64,000 nucleotides of DNA from Thermothelomyces thermophilus ATCC 42464. Taxonomy: Eukaryota > Ascomycota > Sordariomycetes > Sordariales > Chaetomiaceae. The notes under the pieces were generated by a model. That model was not told where the DNA came from and did not search any database. It saw only the letters and a list, made by a program, of their open reading frames with translations. This document shows positions 24,531 through 36,539 of this stretch, piece by piece. The position numbers and the translations under genes were made by a program. The stretch lies in contig NC_016472.1 in NCBI RefSeq assembly GCF_000226095.1, positions 6,324,001 to 6,388,000 on the forward strand. The letters run 5' to 3'. Numbering within the stretch: position 1 is the first letter of the stretch; each line of letters begins with the position of its first letter.

Positions 24531-26026
24531 CGGGACTCTCCCGACATTGCTGTCTATCTTTGATGATGTTCTTTCTGCTTCCCTCGGCGACGACGCACAC
24601 TCTCTTTTAATATCATTTTACAAACCTGCATGGTTCGGCGTTATCATGGTTGTCAAACACTGCATCATTTCCGGGTGGCTCCTGGAAGGCAGAGGAAGGA
24701 TAGAAAGTGTACAAAAAACTGCGGTTTGCTCCCATGTCAGTCTTTGAGGTCTTTGTACTGTACGTGCACGACATAGAGTATGCCTTAGGAGGTTGAGCAC
24801 CATGCTCGGGCGGGGAGCGGGAGAGGGGCGGCCCGTCACATGTTGACGGAAAGGGACCGCTTTTAGGTGGGTAGGAGGAGGTGATCAAGATATCGCTAGG
24901 GGAATTCCGGATGTTTTTATCAACTGCGCGGTTCTTACTGTGTAGACTGGGGCGGCCAGCACCTAGTGGAGAACTGCTAGGTTAGTCCTTTTGACCTCGG
25001 TCCTATGCAGTACCCAGTCTTAGAGGGTTATGTATGTATGTACTCCGTACTAATATGTATGTACACTATGGCCAATTAAAAGGCTAGTATTCAACGAGAG
25101 CACTTTCGGCTTCCCTGATCAGACATTTGTATTTATGGTAGCTTCGAGGACCCCAAGCTTCGCATGCGTGCTTCGAGGAAGTCGTATCGCGGGTTTGGGT
25201 CCAGAATTATAGTTACGTCCAGGTAGTGTATACTGTTGGCTGTCGTTTGGCGTAGGCCCGGAGCAAGTTTCGGTTGGGAGCGGCTCAATCGTACGCGATG
25301 CAGTGTCGCCGATTCTCGGTTGTTCCGCTCCCCGTCACTTCTCCAGACATCTTCGGTGAGTGCCGCGGAACTGAGAGCGGAGAATAGCGGGGCACCTTCC
25401 ATCGACTCCGCATGCCCCGTTGCCCGTTGTCCAGGGACGAAAAGTGAGAAGAACAATGGCGCTGAACTTGACAATGAGGGGGAGTTACAAAGTAGTGAAC
25501 TGGAATTGTAGGAAAACGAAAGAGACGAGATAGAGGAACTCTCCAAGCTCACAAGAGCATGTGGTTTTGTGTTGCTACCAAGTAAGGTTGCTTACCTGGC
25601 TCTTCCGTCTCCATTCGAATAGGGGGTAGGCTGCCAGAACCGGCAGCCCCAATCGGCTTTCAGGGCCTGCCAAGCGCGTAAACTGCGGGGAATCAGCGGC
25701 CGGTCTTGCTGCACCCCGCAATCTCTCCAACTGCCAAGAGCACTTAGCTCGTGGACCATCCTTGTTCAGGTAGGTTGCTTCGGGGCTGGGCGCTCTGCAA
25801 CGCGAGGGCCCTGGGGTTACCCCGCGGCAAGCAAGACGGTCTCGTGGCTGTTGATCTTCTCCTTTGAATTCGCTGTTTATTTTACTTTGCTTTCCTTTTC
25901 CCTACGACGAAGAGATTCAGGTATACACCGGGAACAGCCTTTGGACTTTCATATGCTTGATTGATGTCAGTTCAGCACAATCAGGAAGAGAGAAACGGAG
26001 AGTAAGGCAACAAATCCCACTTCAGG
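24531..26026. other. Intergenic stretch
   Basis: 3' region of the OCH1-like gene and promoter of the acyl-CoA ligase. It contains TACTCCGTA at 25041-25049 inside a TGTATGTATG...TATGTATGTAC cluster. A minus-strand open frame at about 25133-25552 has no ATG and no motif, and I do not call it. Confidence 0.5.
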
Positions 26027-27094
26027 ATGCGCCTTCAGACGCGGCGGACGACAGGAGTCTTCTTCTCATCAGTCTCAGCCGGCGGGTTTCTCTCAAAGTC
26101 GGTCAGAGCCCCATCCTGCATTACTTCAACATGGCGACGGGCCGAGAACATGAGGGCAAGAATTGGTGCGGGGAGGGTGGTCAGCACCTTAACGAGGAGC
26201 ATCTACGAAGGGCCATCAGAGGTAGACCTAAGCCCTAGCTCGGAACCTCGCCTTGTCGTGAGCGCTGACCCGTCTTAGCCGCCTCTGCTTCCGCACACCA
26301 TACCGGAGCACTTCAGCTCGATAGTACGCGAATTTGGCGATAGGCCGGCCGTCATCTGCCGCACACCAACCACGGATCGAGATGCGCTCCCGAAACTGCC
26401 CGCCGAAGGGCTCCCCGCCGCCGTGGAGACGACGCTCAGCTACGAGAAGCTGGATCTCGCGTCCAATGCGTTGGCCCATTCCTTGCGCTCCCTGGGTGTC
26501 AAGAAGGGCGATCGAGTGGCCGTGAGCTTGGGGAACACGGCCGAGTTTGCCGCCCTGACCTACGCCATCTTCAAGCTCGGCGCCATTCTTGTCCCCCTCA
26601 ACCCGAGTTTCAACGTTAAGCAGGTCACCGCCGCGCTGAACCACCTGGGCGTCGAGCTGCTCATCATCGGGGCTGTTACCGACCTCGCCTATAAGCCATG
26701 CCGCGGACGCAGCAACCTCCCCCTCCTGCAAACCCTCGTCCCTGATCTCGAGTCCGGACGCGTCGAGTCCCCCGAGGTCCCAACTCTCAAGACCGTGGTG
26801 ATAGTCGACAACTCTGCCTCGCACCCTCTCAGTGGCTTCCCACCACTCGCCTCCCTCCGCTCCCTGACGCCGTTTACCTCGCTCGTACCCGACCTCACTA
26901 CTCTCCGAGCCTCCGCCTCGACTTTCGCCGCCCGAGCCGTGAATCCCGATTCCCCGCTTTCTGCTACCGACACAGGTGAGTAGCATGGCCAACGCTTCCG
27001 ATTCATTGTGCAACTATACTATATAAGCGCGGGTGGCCGGTGTTCATTCACCTGTACAACTTGCTACCTCCGCCACACAACGAATGCGCGTCGC

Positions 27095-27133
<39 letters not shown>

Positions 27134-28398
27134 GGCGACCTCCTCTCCCCGGGGGCGTTTGTGAGACTGACAACTGGGCCCTTTTAGTAAACATCCAATT
27201 CACCTCGGGCACCACCTCACAGCCGAAGGCCGCCATGCTCTCTCACACAAACATCCTCAACAACGGCGCGCTGATCGCGCACCGCATGGGCCTCGAACCG
27301 TCCGACCTGATCGTCTGCCCGCCGCCCCTGTTCCACTGCTTCGGCTCCGTGCTCGGCTACATGGCGACGGCCACGACGGGCGCGGCCATCCTCTTCCCCT
27401 CGCCGGCCTTCGACCCGCAGGCGACGCTGCGCATGGTGGCGGACCACCGCGCCACGGGCCTCTACGGCGTCGCCACCATGTTCGTCGCCATGTTCGAGCT
27501 GCTGCACCAGCGGCCGGACCTCATCCCCCGCGACAAGGTGGCCGCCTTCCCGACGCACCTGCGCAAGGGCATCGGCGCGGGCAGCTCGGTGCCCGAGTCC
27601 ATCATGCGCCGCCTCTACGCGACCTTTGGCCTGCGCGACCTCGTCATCTGCTACGGCATGACCGAGACCAGCCCCGTCAGCTGCATGACGTCGCCGGCGG
27701 ACACGTTCGAGAAGCGGACGAGGACCGTCGGCCGCGTCATGCCGCACACCAAGGTCAAGATCGTGGACCCTTCGGACCGCCGCCGCGTGCTCCCCATCGG
27801 GGAGAAGGGCGAGCTGGCCGCCGCCGGGTACCTGGTCATGCAGGGTTACTGGGGGGACAAGGAGCGGACGGAGGAGGTGAGGCGGGTGGAGCGGGACGGG
27901 GAGGGAGAAGGGGCCACGGAGGAAGTGTGGATGTACAGCGGGGACGAGGCGAGCATGGACGAGGACGGCTACGTGGAGATCACGGGGCGGATCAAGGACC
28001 TGATCATCCGGGGCGGCGAGAACATCCACCCGCTCGAGATCGAGAACTGCCTCTTCCAGCACCCGCTCGTGGCCGAGGTCAGCGTCGTCGGCGTGCCGGA
28101 CGACAAGTACGGCGAGAGCGTCGGGGCGTTCGTCATCGCGCGCGAGGGCGTCGTGGTGGAGGGAGAAGGGGGAGAAGGGGGAGAAGGGGAGGAGAAGACG
28201 ACGGAGACTACGCCGGGGGCCAAAGGGGAGGTGCTGACGCGGGATAGCGTGCGCGAATGGGTGAGGACCCATCTGTCGAGCCACCTGGTGCCCAAGCACG
28301 TCTGGTTCGTAAAGGAGTATCCCAAGACGGCGAGCGGCAAGATCCAGAAGTTCAAGTTGAGGGAGACGGCCAAGCAGTTGCTTGAGGCGGGGCGATAA
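26027..28398 (+). CDS. AMP-forming acyl-CoA synthetase (ACSF2-like)
   Basis: Activates a carboxylic acid, probably a medium-chain fatty acid, to acyl-AMP and then acyl-CoA. Exons are 26027-26221, 26279-26975 and 27188-28398, giving 700 residues. The joins restore FSSIVREFG-type and VNIQFTSGTT sequence across the introns. Motifs: P-loop FTSGTTSQPKAAMLSH, CYGMTETSPVSC, YSGDEASMDEDGYVEITGRI, and C-terminal KTASGKIQKFKL with the catalytic Lys. The first exon is rich in Arg, Ser and Thr without acids near its start, so a mitochondrial presequence is possible. Met42 at 26150 is an alternative start, giving 659 residues. A Gly/Glu linker at about 28160-28200 comes from a GGAGAAGGG repeat. Intron 2 carries 37 A in a row. 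Its convergent neighbour is an SDR dehydrogenase, which would suit fatty-acid metabolism; that link is inference. Confidence 0.9.
27096..27132. repeat. Run of 37 A inside intron 2 of the acyl-CoA synthetase gene
   Basis: A pure A tract on the coding strand of the 212-base intron 26976-27187, whose length is about twice that of other introns here. There is no nearby element end or target duplication, so I read it as a slippage-prone homopolymer. Confidence 0.9.
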
Positions 28399-28811
28399 GA
28401 AGCCATCATCCCCAGTCGTTGCTGTAGATGCAACCAGGGATGATAATGTTTTGGGGAAATGCATCGATGCAGGGTATTGAAGAGCGAAATAGTTGCAGTC
28501 ATCATGATTGGCCATGTTGAGCTGTCATCTCCGAGATGCCATCTGTTTATATTGCTGAGAGAAGCAGGGAAAACGGGATGCCCCGGGTTGCGGTTGCCCA
28601 AGGGTTTCAGCCATTGGTGGAACATGGCAATTCATCCCGGAAGCACATTTCTCAGACTCGAAAGAATCAAATACTTGTCGTGAATTCGTATAACAAGTGG
28701 ACAAACAGTGGGTCGCTGGCCGGGGCGAGGAGATGCTTGTATTATTAATTCACTGGCCCCCCTGAAGTTGACTCGCAAACCTCCTTTTCTCCGCTTCTCA
28801 AGTCGACGAGC
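28399..28811. other. Tail-to-tail spacer
   Basis: A 413-base spacer between the stops of the acyl-CoA synthetase (+) and the SDR gene (-). It should hold both transcript ends. Nothing else seen. Confidence 0.7.
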
Positions 28812-29668
28812 TCACGCCTCGGGCCAGTTCTTATTGAATGGAATCCATGAGCCGTTGGCACTAGGCGCGATGTCCTTGTCGGTAAGGAAGACGCAGTACT
28901 TGGCCACCGATTCGAGAGGTATCTGGAGATCCGGACGGAAAGGGGTCTGCGAGGCCTGGATCTTCTTGTACATCTCGGTGTGCATCCCGTGGACGAAGGC
29001 ATCCGTGATGTTGGTGTCCATGGCTGGGGAGGATGATATGGTTAGTCTTAACCTTCCCCCCCACTCCGGACCGTGGGGAACCGGGTTTATGACATACCGC
29101 CGAGCATCAGCCCGATGCTGTAGATGCCCTTGTCGCCGTAGTAGCCGGCCGTGTTCTTGGTCAAGGCCATGAGGCCGGCCTTGGACACGGCGTAGGCGGC
29201 GCCGCTCTTGAAGCCGTGCACGCTGGCGACAGAGCCAATGTTGATGATGACGCCGTATGAGCCCTCCTGCTTCTCGAACTGGGCGATGGCGGCCTTGGTG
29301 GTGAGGAAGGGACCCGTCAGGTTGATGTTGAGCACGCGATCCCACTTCTCCTTGGGGAGATCGCCAGCCGGCTCGAAGCCGTCCATGACCCCGGCCGCGT
29401 TGACGAGGACGTCCAGACGGCCGTAGGCGGCGACGGTGTCGTCGATAAGCCCCTGGACGGCAGCCGCGTCCGTGACGTCCACGGGCCGGGTGATGAACCT
29501 GTCGCCGTACGGCTCCGACCACTCACTGATGACGTCGGCGATGCGCTGTGGCAGGACGTCGCAGATGGCCACGTTGGCACCGGCGGCGAGGAAAGCGGCC
29601 GCGATGGCCTTTCCGAGACCGCCGCCGGCGCCCGTGACGATCACGGTCTTGCCCTGGGCCGAAGCCAT
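28812..29668 (-). CDS. Short-chain dehydrogenase/reductase, classical SDR
   Basis: A 260-residue NAD(P)-dependent oxidoreductase. Exons are 29668-29098 and 29023-28812, with a 74-base intron (donor GTATGT, acceptor CCCAG) that joins LMLGAMDTNIT in frame. Rossmann fold: TGAGGGLG at residues 12-19, NAAG at 90-93. The catalytic set is Ser146, Tyr159 and Lys163 (YAVSK). An Asp at about position 37, after the second beta strand, favours NAD over NADP. Size is typical for the family. It has no signal or membrane segment. Start: ATG 29668 (MASAQGKTVIVTG). The substrate cannot be read from sequence; 3-hydroxyacyl or sugar/alcohol oxidation are all possible. It converges on an acyl-CoA synthetase. Confidence 0.92.
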
Positions 29669-30902
29669 TGCGTTACGAGACGCGAGGTGAGGAAGCTGGG
29701 AAGGAAGGTCCCTTTCGGAGCTGCTCTTGTTGACTTTGTGTGCGGGGAGGAGGAGGAGGGAGTGTAGTTCGTCGCTGGTCCCCGCCTTGGAGGAAGAAGA
29801 GTACGTGGACTGGACGAGGCGCCAGACAACCTTCTTATGCTGCTCGCTCCATGATGTTCCCCTTTGTCCACGGAGGAGCCATTGCGGGGTCGGATAATTC
29901 GCGTACAATATAGAGCATGCATACACTGCATACCAAGAATTCTATGTTGCAAGTCCATTCGGGGGAGAGCGGAGTCTGGCCCTGTCTCCGGGTGGACCGT
30001 CCCACGCGCACTGGACCCTGCTTCTCTTCGGGAGCGCCAACCCGGATAAGAATGCGAGATCGCGGGGCAAGCGATGGTGGGTTGCAACTCAGTACGAAAT
30101 GCGAATCCGAATGCGACCGCGAGCAAGGTAGCTGAACATTCGCTCGCTTTCGAAGCTGCCAGCTCTCTGGCCGTGGTTATCCAGTAAATAAAACAAGGAA
30201 CATCTCAATTTTACCTTGGAATTAACATTGTAAATGAGTCGCTCAATCCTGTTGTAGGAGCTGTCTGAAAAAAAAAAAAGGAAAGAAATATAACGATGGT
30301 TCGAAACAAAAAGAGCAAGCAAGGATTGCGCATCACAGAGATGTCAGCCCATTTTGAGAACAAATGAGCAAAACCGCTGATGCCTAACGATGAATATTCG
30401 CTGATGCATTTCCATCATGTTTTCTGATCATTCTTCGGTCGATGGAGTACTTGGAGGGATTGCGGGCGATCCAGGTACCCCGAGGAAGGAGCCGGGCTTC
30501 GCTGCGGAGTCCAGCGTATCGTACATACATACATGCGAGTAATGTACGGAGTACTGTGCAGAGTAACTACGAAGTACCTTACATTGGTATGTATGTCCGT
30601 ACATCCGTACATAGGTACTGTACGGACTACATACGCACTTGGGGAGCAGCTGTTGCGGTGCCAACACGGGGGCTTCCAAGGGGCTGGTGGGTCCGGCAAA
30701 GCTAATCCCCTGTCCCGGTGAAAATGACGAAATCGCGATTATTATGGGACGAGATCAATTTGAATTGAATTTTCGATCCAACCTAATTCCGACCACCACC
30801 GCCGAAAACGAGAGCATCTCGCCAGCAATTGACCGCAACCTAGGGCACATAAACTGGGATATGACCCTCTATATCAAATATACATCCTGATTTAAAAACA
30901 CA
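29669..30902. other. Divergent promoter region between the SDR and t6A dehydratase genes
   Basis: 1.2 kb between two divergent start codons. It holds a dense cluster at about 30519-30635 of TACATACATAC, TACGGAGTA (30545-30553), GTATGTATGT and GTACGGAC sequences. An A12 tract lies at about 30268-30279. No gene seen. Confidence 0.6.
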
Positions 30903-32588
30903 ATGACCTCCCTCGCGTCCAACCCTAAGGTTCAACTGGCCGCCACAGCCGTTGCGTCCGCGGCCGTCGCCGCCGCCGTCGTCCTCAGCTACCAGCGCCT
31001 GCAACAAGGCGACCGCGTCTCCCGCCTGAAGCAGTCTATCCCACAGTCCCAGTCCAGCGAGATAGAACTTGCCCTCCAATCGGTACCCTCTCCTCCCACC
31101 ACCACCACAACAACAACCACAAACCGGCCAATCAACCCACTAACCCTTTCTTCCTATACCAGGTAACACGCGTTGGGCCCCTCCCGAGACCCGACAAAGA
31201 AGACGAGCACAACCAGGCGCTGGCCCACCGCGCCCAGAACGGCGACTTCGACGACGAGCTGATCCTCGAGCAGCTTGCGCGCAACCGCGTCTTCCTGGGC
31301 GACGACGGCTTGGGCCGGCTGCGCGCCGCCTTCGTCGTCGTCGTCGGCTGCGGCGGCGTCGGCTCGCACGCCTGCACCGCCCTCGCCCGCTCCGGCGTCC
31401 AGCGGCTCCGGCTCATCGACTTCGACCAGGTCACCCTCAGCAGCCTCAACCGCCACGCCGTCGCCACCCTGGCCGACGTCGGCCTGCCCAAGGTCCAGTG
31501 CCTGCAGCGCCGCCTGGTCGCCATCGCCCCCTGGGTCCGCTTCGACCTCCGGCTGCAAAAGTTCGACAAGACCGTGGCCGCCTCCCTGCTGGAAGGGTGG
31601 GAGGGCGACCCGGGCCGGAGGCCCGACTTTGTCATCGACGCCATCGACAACATCGACAGCAAGGTCGAGCTGCTCAAGTTCTGCCACGACGAGGGCCTGC
31701 CCGTCATCTCGGCCATGGGCGCCGGCACCAAGAGCGACCCGACCAGGGTCATGGTCGGCGACATCGGCGCCAGCTTCGAGGACGGCCTGTCGAGGGCGAC
31801 GAGGAGGCGGCTGAAGCTGCTCGGCGTGACCAGCGGCATCCCCGTCGTCTACTCGACCGAGAAGATGGGCGAGGGCAAGGCGGCCTTGCTGCCGCTTCCC
31901 GAAGAAGAGTTCCAAAAGGGATCGGTGGGCGACCTCAGCGTGCTGCCCGATTTCCGCGTGCGCATCCTGCCGGTATTGGGTACCATGCCGGCTGTGTTTG
32001 GATATGTCGCAGCGAACCACGTTATCACTAAGATCTCTGGTGAGTCATCCTTATTCCCCCCACCCCCCCCCCCCTCCTTTTCTCTTTGTCGCTGCTCGAG
32101 CCATAGCTGACCTTCCAGGCTACCCGATGGACTATCAACCCGCCAAGGCCCGTGATAAGATGTACGAGGCCATCCTGGCGTACGTGCAGGCCACCGAGGA
32201 GAAAATTGTCCGCATGTTTGAAGGAGGCCGGGCGGACATTTGCATTGGTCTCAAGATTCCCATCACACCGGGCGACATCTGCTTCCTGATCGAAGAAGCT
32301 TTCCGGGGCAGGAGCGCGGTCACTGGCATCCCGACAAAGCTCATGCTGATCCGGTGGAAGAAGCCCCAGCAATCCCCGCTGGTTCGGATTGGAGAGGGCA
32401 GCGAAGAACAAAAGTCCTCCAACCTCAGGCTCCGTGATCTGGTTTGCATGACAAAGGAGGAAGCCGTGAGGCACCTGAAGGAGGTGCTTCTTGGGGACAA
32501 GAGCCTCGAGGACGTGTACAGCCGGGAGGTCATTGAGCTGGTTGAGGCCCGCCAAAAGGAGGCCGAGGCCTATGAGCGCTATAGATGA
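30903..32588 (+). CDS. tRNA threonylcarbamoyladenosine dehydratase (TcdA/Tcd1-like, E1 fold)
   Basis: A 508-residue member of the ThiF/E1-like family that, in yeast (Tcd1/Tcd2) and bacteria (TcdA), dehydrates t6A37 in ANN-reading tRNAs to cyclic ct6A using ATP. Exons: 30903-31082, 31163-32039 and 32119-32588, with 80- and 79-base introns. Residues 11-30 form a hydrophobic Ala/Val segment that likely anchors the protein, in line with the mitochondrial outer-membrane location of the yeast proteins. The nucleotide loop is GCGGVGS at 122-128. LIDFDQV follows, then the Asn156-Arg157 pair in LSSLNRHAV. VIDAIDNIDSKVELLKFC and SAMGAGTKSDPTR are family hallmarks. The C-terminal third (about residue 355 on) has the long helical extension ending EAEAYERYR. 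It is tail to tail with an RNA-end cyclase gene. Confidence 0.93.
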
Positions 32589-32894
32589 GTGTGGAATGGT
32601 TGCGGTCGTAATGACGATGAGAGCCGCGCCATCTCGAGGTCTTTGTCATGTGAACAGTGAGTTAGCGTTACGCCTTTTCATTCGGTCATTTGCTCTTGCT
32701 CGGCGCATTCCCGATTTCCCAACCTTCCCTCTGTCGCGAGAGAAAAAATCGGTATACCGTTTATTACGCGCTTTGGGTATCAGTGACTAACGCTCCGAAA
32801 AGCAGAGACTGCGTCAGCGAAATGCAACAACCCAACAACGCCAACCCATCAAACAGCAGAGACCGCCGCCGCCGCGAACCCCGCATCCGATTAA
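32589..32894. other. Tail-to-tail spacer
   Basis: A 306-base spacer between the t6A dehydratase (+) and RNA cyclase (-) stop codons. Nothing further seen. Confidence 0.7.
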
Positions 32895-34273
32895 TTACTT
32901 CTTGGGCATATGCATGCCGATGCCCTGGCAAAGCAGGCCCCTGTTGTACCACTCGACGCCCGGCAGCAGCTGTGATACGACCCAGCGGGCGGTAGTCGTG
33001 TGACCGCTTCCTTCGCCGAATGGTTCATCTGTCTTGTCCTTGCGCAGCCTGTTGTCAATCGCCAGCCTGGCCACCGCCTGCTCGAGGCTGTCCTTATTCT
33101 CGGCCCGAGGGAACGACGTCCGGCCTTCAGCCAGCGCTTGGAAGATGATCAGTTGGTCCTGGAGGAATTCGTCGACAACTGCCCCGCTCGACACCTCCTC
33201 ATACAGCTCCTTGGAAACCCTTCGGGAGATCGTCGCGCTCAGCGAGCTGGCCGTCTGCACGCCGCCCTTACCCTTGGCCTTCTTTGGCATCGATGTGAGA
33301 ACATCTCGACCCCAGCGCACCGTGCCTGCCTTGGCGACCAGCAAGACGTAAATCCTCGCGTCGTCCCCACTGTCCTCGTCGACCTTGAACTCCACCGGCA
33401 CATCAGGAAACAGCTGCTCCAAGTCTTCCACGAGTGCCTCCATCATCGACTCGCGCATCCCGAGAGGCACAATCATCGAGACATCAATTTCCTTGACATC
33501 CTCCACGACGGGCAAGGTCCCATCTCCAGGATAAACAGCCACGGCGCCGTCCTTGCTGTTGTCCTTGAGCCGGAGCTTCTCGCCGGGTTTGAGCGGCTTG
33601 AACTTGAACTCGACCGTGCCGCGCTGCTGCTGCCTGCCCAGGCTCCACCCGCGCGCGAGCAGCTTGCGCTCGACCGTGATGCCGAACGCCTCGTGCAGCG
33701 CCGGCAGCAGCACCTGATCGAGGTACTCGAAGGACAGCGACCAAGCCACGTTGGTCCCGCCCGAGATCTCGAGCGTGATGGGCTCGCCCTTCTCGTTGCC
33801 CGCGAAGAGCAGGAAGGGGAACACGGCCTGGAAGATGAGCAGGGTGGACGCGGCCGGCGAGTCGGCGGCGATCTTGATGTGGCGCTCCTCGAGCTCGGAC
33901 GGCCGCAGCTGGGGACGGAACTCCAGCGTCTGGCTGCCGATGGAGAGTCCCGAGACGTCGGCTGCTGTGGCCTTGGCGAGATAGTCAATAGATGTTACGT
34001 GTTGGGACTTTAGGCCTTTTATTCGTTTAGAATAGAATTAGAAAAATCCCCTCCTGTGTCAGCGTGGAATGTCTGGTGTGAGGCGGAGTGGTGAGATGTA
34101 AACAAATGAACGAACGTACCACCGCCCCGAGAGCCTTCCCTATTGCCCCGGACATGGGTGATGCGAATCGGCTGAGACGCGACCGACGCCAAAGCGGAGG
34201 CAATTCGTACGAGCTGGCCGCCGCCCTCGCCGGTTCTGCCATCGAGCTCGATAATGGGTTTTTCTTCCTTCAT
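32895..34273 (-). CDS. RNA 3'-terminal phosphate cyclase
   Basis: Converts an RNA 3'-phosphate to a 2',3'-cyclic phosphate using ATP through an enzyme-AMP intermediate. 424 residues, exons 34273-34120 and 34015-32895. The 104-base intron joins GNREGSRGG to GLKSQHVTSIDYLA. Motifs: ELDGRTGEGGGQLVR near the N terminus, EISGGTNV, GAVVDEFLQDQLIIFQALAEG, and the C-terminal CQGIGM. A His near residue 390 in GSGHTTTARW aligns with the catalytic nucleotidyl-accepting His, so the enzyme should be active and is not an Rcl1-type pseudo-enzyme. It is longer than human RTCA (366) because of loops around residues 300-390. Start: ATG 34273 (MKEEKPIIELDG); a TTG 15 bases upstream is in frame but is not needed. 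Confidence 0.93.
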
Positions 34274-36539
34274 CTCTGATTTTATCAATGAGCGAGCGAA
34301 ACTGTTTGGATTTCGTAAGCAGCTGCTTCAAAAGATATTTTCTTTTTATACATTTTTCTTGAACAGTGTATGACTTGGACCGCTACCAGTCGGCCATGAA
34401 ATAACACAACCAGAGAAAGATATGTGGACTTACTTTTTGTTGTTGTTGTGTGTGTGTGTGTGTGTGTGGGTTAGGATGCAACCCGATTCAGCGGGCTTGT
34501 CGTGGTGTGGGGAGCAACGACTGTAACGGGGGCAATGAGAAATGGCGAAGTTGATGGGTCAACAAAGCAAGCGGGTAAAAAAGTTGGGGGATAGCGAGCC
34601 TCAATTACCCGAGTTCAGCGGCAGGCAAGTGCTTTGCTTTTATCTGATCACCACAAACTCGTTTCAGTATTGCTGAAACTCTTTCGCCGAAAAAGTCAAC
34701 CATTTTCCGTTCTCATATGCCCATCGATTGCACTAATGTTTGGTAGCTTCCCGATTTAGCTCTGGCTCCATGCTTATTGGTTGGCCGGCGTTGGAGTCAG
34801 AGTCACTCGGCCGCCCTGCTGAAGACGGCGTGGACCAGTGGGCTCCGCCACGCAGGCCGCTGTTTCTGCGGCTTTGCGACTCCGAGCCTGGCATGTCAGG
34901 TAAGCAAGCGCCGAATCGGCTCGGGAGAGGTCCACCCGGACTCGAATCTCCGTCGGCGTCGCGATTCACATTTAGTGCTTTCATTATTAAACTTTCAATT
35001 GTCCCATGCCAACCATGATGCTCCCGATAATCGGACCTTCTGGCTCGAACCGAGGAACAGATCGTAATGCCAACTGATGAAATGCCAACCAACGTGACAG
35101 GTTTGAGCCGAGGCGGTGTGGCCTTGACTGGCATCCTTGATCACCAGAGTGAGGCAAAGAGAGTACCTAATGTATGTACAACATCCTTCCGGCTGAAGTA
35201 ATACCACCGGTCAGATCCACCAAGAGATACCTTTCCCTGGACGTGCATTCCCTTTCTCGGTTTTTTTTTTTTTTTTTTTTTGCTTCTTTCACGAAACGTG
35301 TAATCTCAAACACCGAACGCCCTTTTTCTTCTGGCTGCAGAGTTGCAAAGTGTCGGCACGAAGTCTACTGCGATACGGAAATGCGCCGGCTATAGTCTCG
35401 GTCGCCGTCAGCACCTTCACAACAGAACGCCTGCGTCCGAGTGTTAGCTCCGCGGGTGTCAAGCGAGCGCGTGACGATCAGTTTCTGCACACTACACGGC
35501 GCCGGACTTCTGAAACTCGAGCCGCCCAGCTCTCCCACAGTCATCGCCTGTGAAGCAAAGATCGGCGGCTTGATAAGCTGAACTTTCCGTGCAATGCAGA
35601 CCAAGAGCAAGTGTTTAATTTTTTTTTTTTTTTGGGGGGGGGGGGGGTGGGTTGACAGCTCGTTAGTCGAGGGTGCGAAAAAAGTCTTGCGCCCAAAAAG
35701 GTCGAGTACCCCTTATTGTTTCAGCGGCTCACATTCATCCCAGCTTTGAAACAAGCAATCATCATCACGGGAGAGAGGAAGCATATCTCCCTCCGAGGTG
35801 TTGTTGATATTATTATGACTTCTCAGCGGTTACATAGAGCAAGTGACTGACATACACTGCGTGAAGAAAGCACCCGGTATTGCAACCTGCTCAGGGTTCG
35901 TTCTCGGGGCGTATGCGTACGAGTTGCGAGTTCTCCTTCGATCAAGGAGATTGAGACATACCACGGAGTTTTGATCGGAAAGGGGATGGTCATCCACTTG
36001 GTCTGTTCATGTTCATGTGTTTGTTGCTCCTCACCACGAAGACGCTCCGGGAATGGATCGGTTGATCATATTACATTAACAAAGCTACGGGGTGAAATAT
36101 ATAGCCAGAGCCGGAGAGAGATGGACATACTTATATGTAAGCATGCGTCCCCTTTCCCCTCTCCACTCTCCCCTCTTCAGCCCTCTTTCTTGGGAGCTCC
36201 TTCTATTCTTCCAGTGAGTACTCGCTGACGAACATCTTGATTATTTCCGACCCTCACAGCGTGCGGTGGTCAACTCCAAGGCTCCAGGCCCGTCTGGCTC
36301 GAGAACTACCCGTGACTGATGGACGCAGATAGACCTCATTCGATCGGGTCTCGCATGCCATGGGAAGTCTACAACGGTCAGCGGATACAGCTGTGACGGC
36401 AGGATCGGTCCCTTACGGAAAAGCTTACCTCGGTACGTCCGCTGTGTGGTTCCCCTTCCATCCCGGAGTGGCCAACATAACTGCGCGGTTCTCTCCCGCG
36501 CAAACGTATCATACACACGAAGGAGATTCTGCCTCCCCG
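34274..36539. other. Intergenic stretch with simple repeats
   Basis: No supported gene apart from the low-confidence one at its right edge. It holds a (TG)n tract at about 34447-34468, T20 at about 35262-35281, and a T tract followed by 13 G at about 35620-35647. Confidence 0.5.
34447..34468. repeat. (TG)n microsatellite
   Basis: About ten TG units upstream of the RNA cyclase gene. Confidence 0.85.

Noticed and set aside
25133-25552. A 139-codon minus-strand frame
   Set aside because: Begins at TTG, Ser-rich, no motif and no neighbour logic.
27096-27132. Poly(A) tract as the tail of a retroposed sequence
   Set aside because: No target duplication or element sequence upstream, and it lies in an intron of an otherwise ordinary gene.
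27217-28515. A 432-codon open frame antisense to the acyl-CoA synthetase
   Set aside because: It mirrors a GC-rich coding exon, is full of Arg, Asp, His and Val from reverse codons, and has no motif. It is a shadow of the real gene.
33000-34013. A 337-codon frame antisense to the RNA cyclase gene
   Set aside because: Same reason: reverse-strand reading of a conserved enzyme exon.
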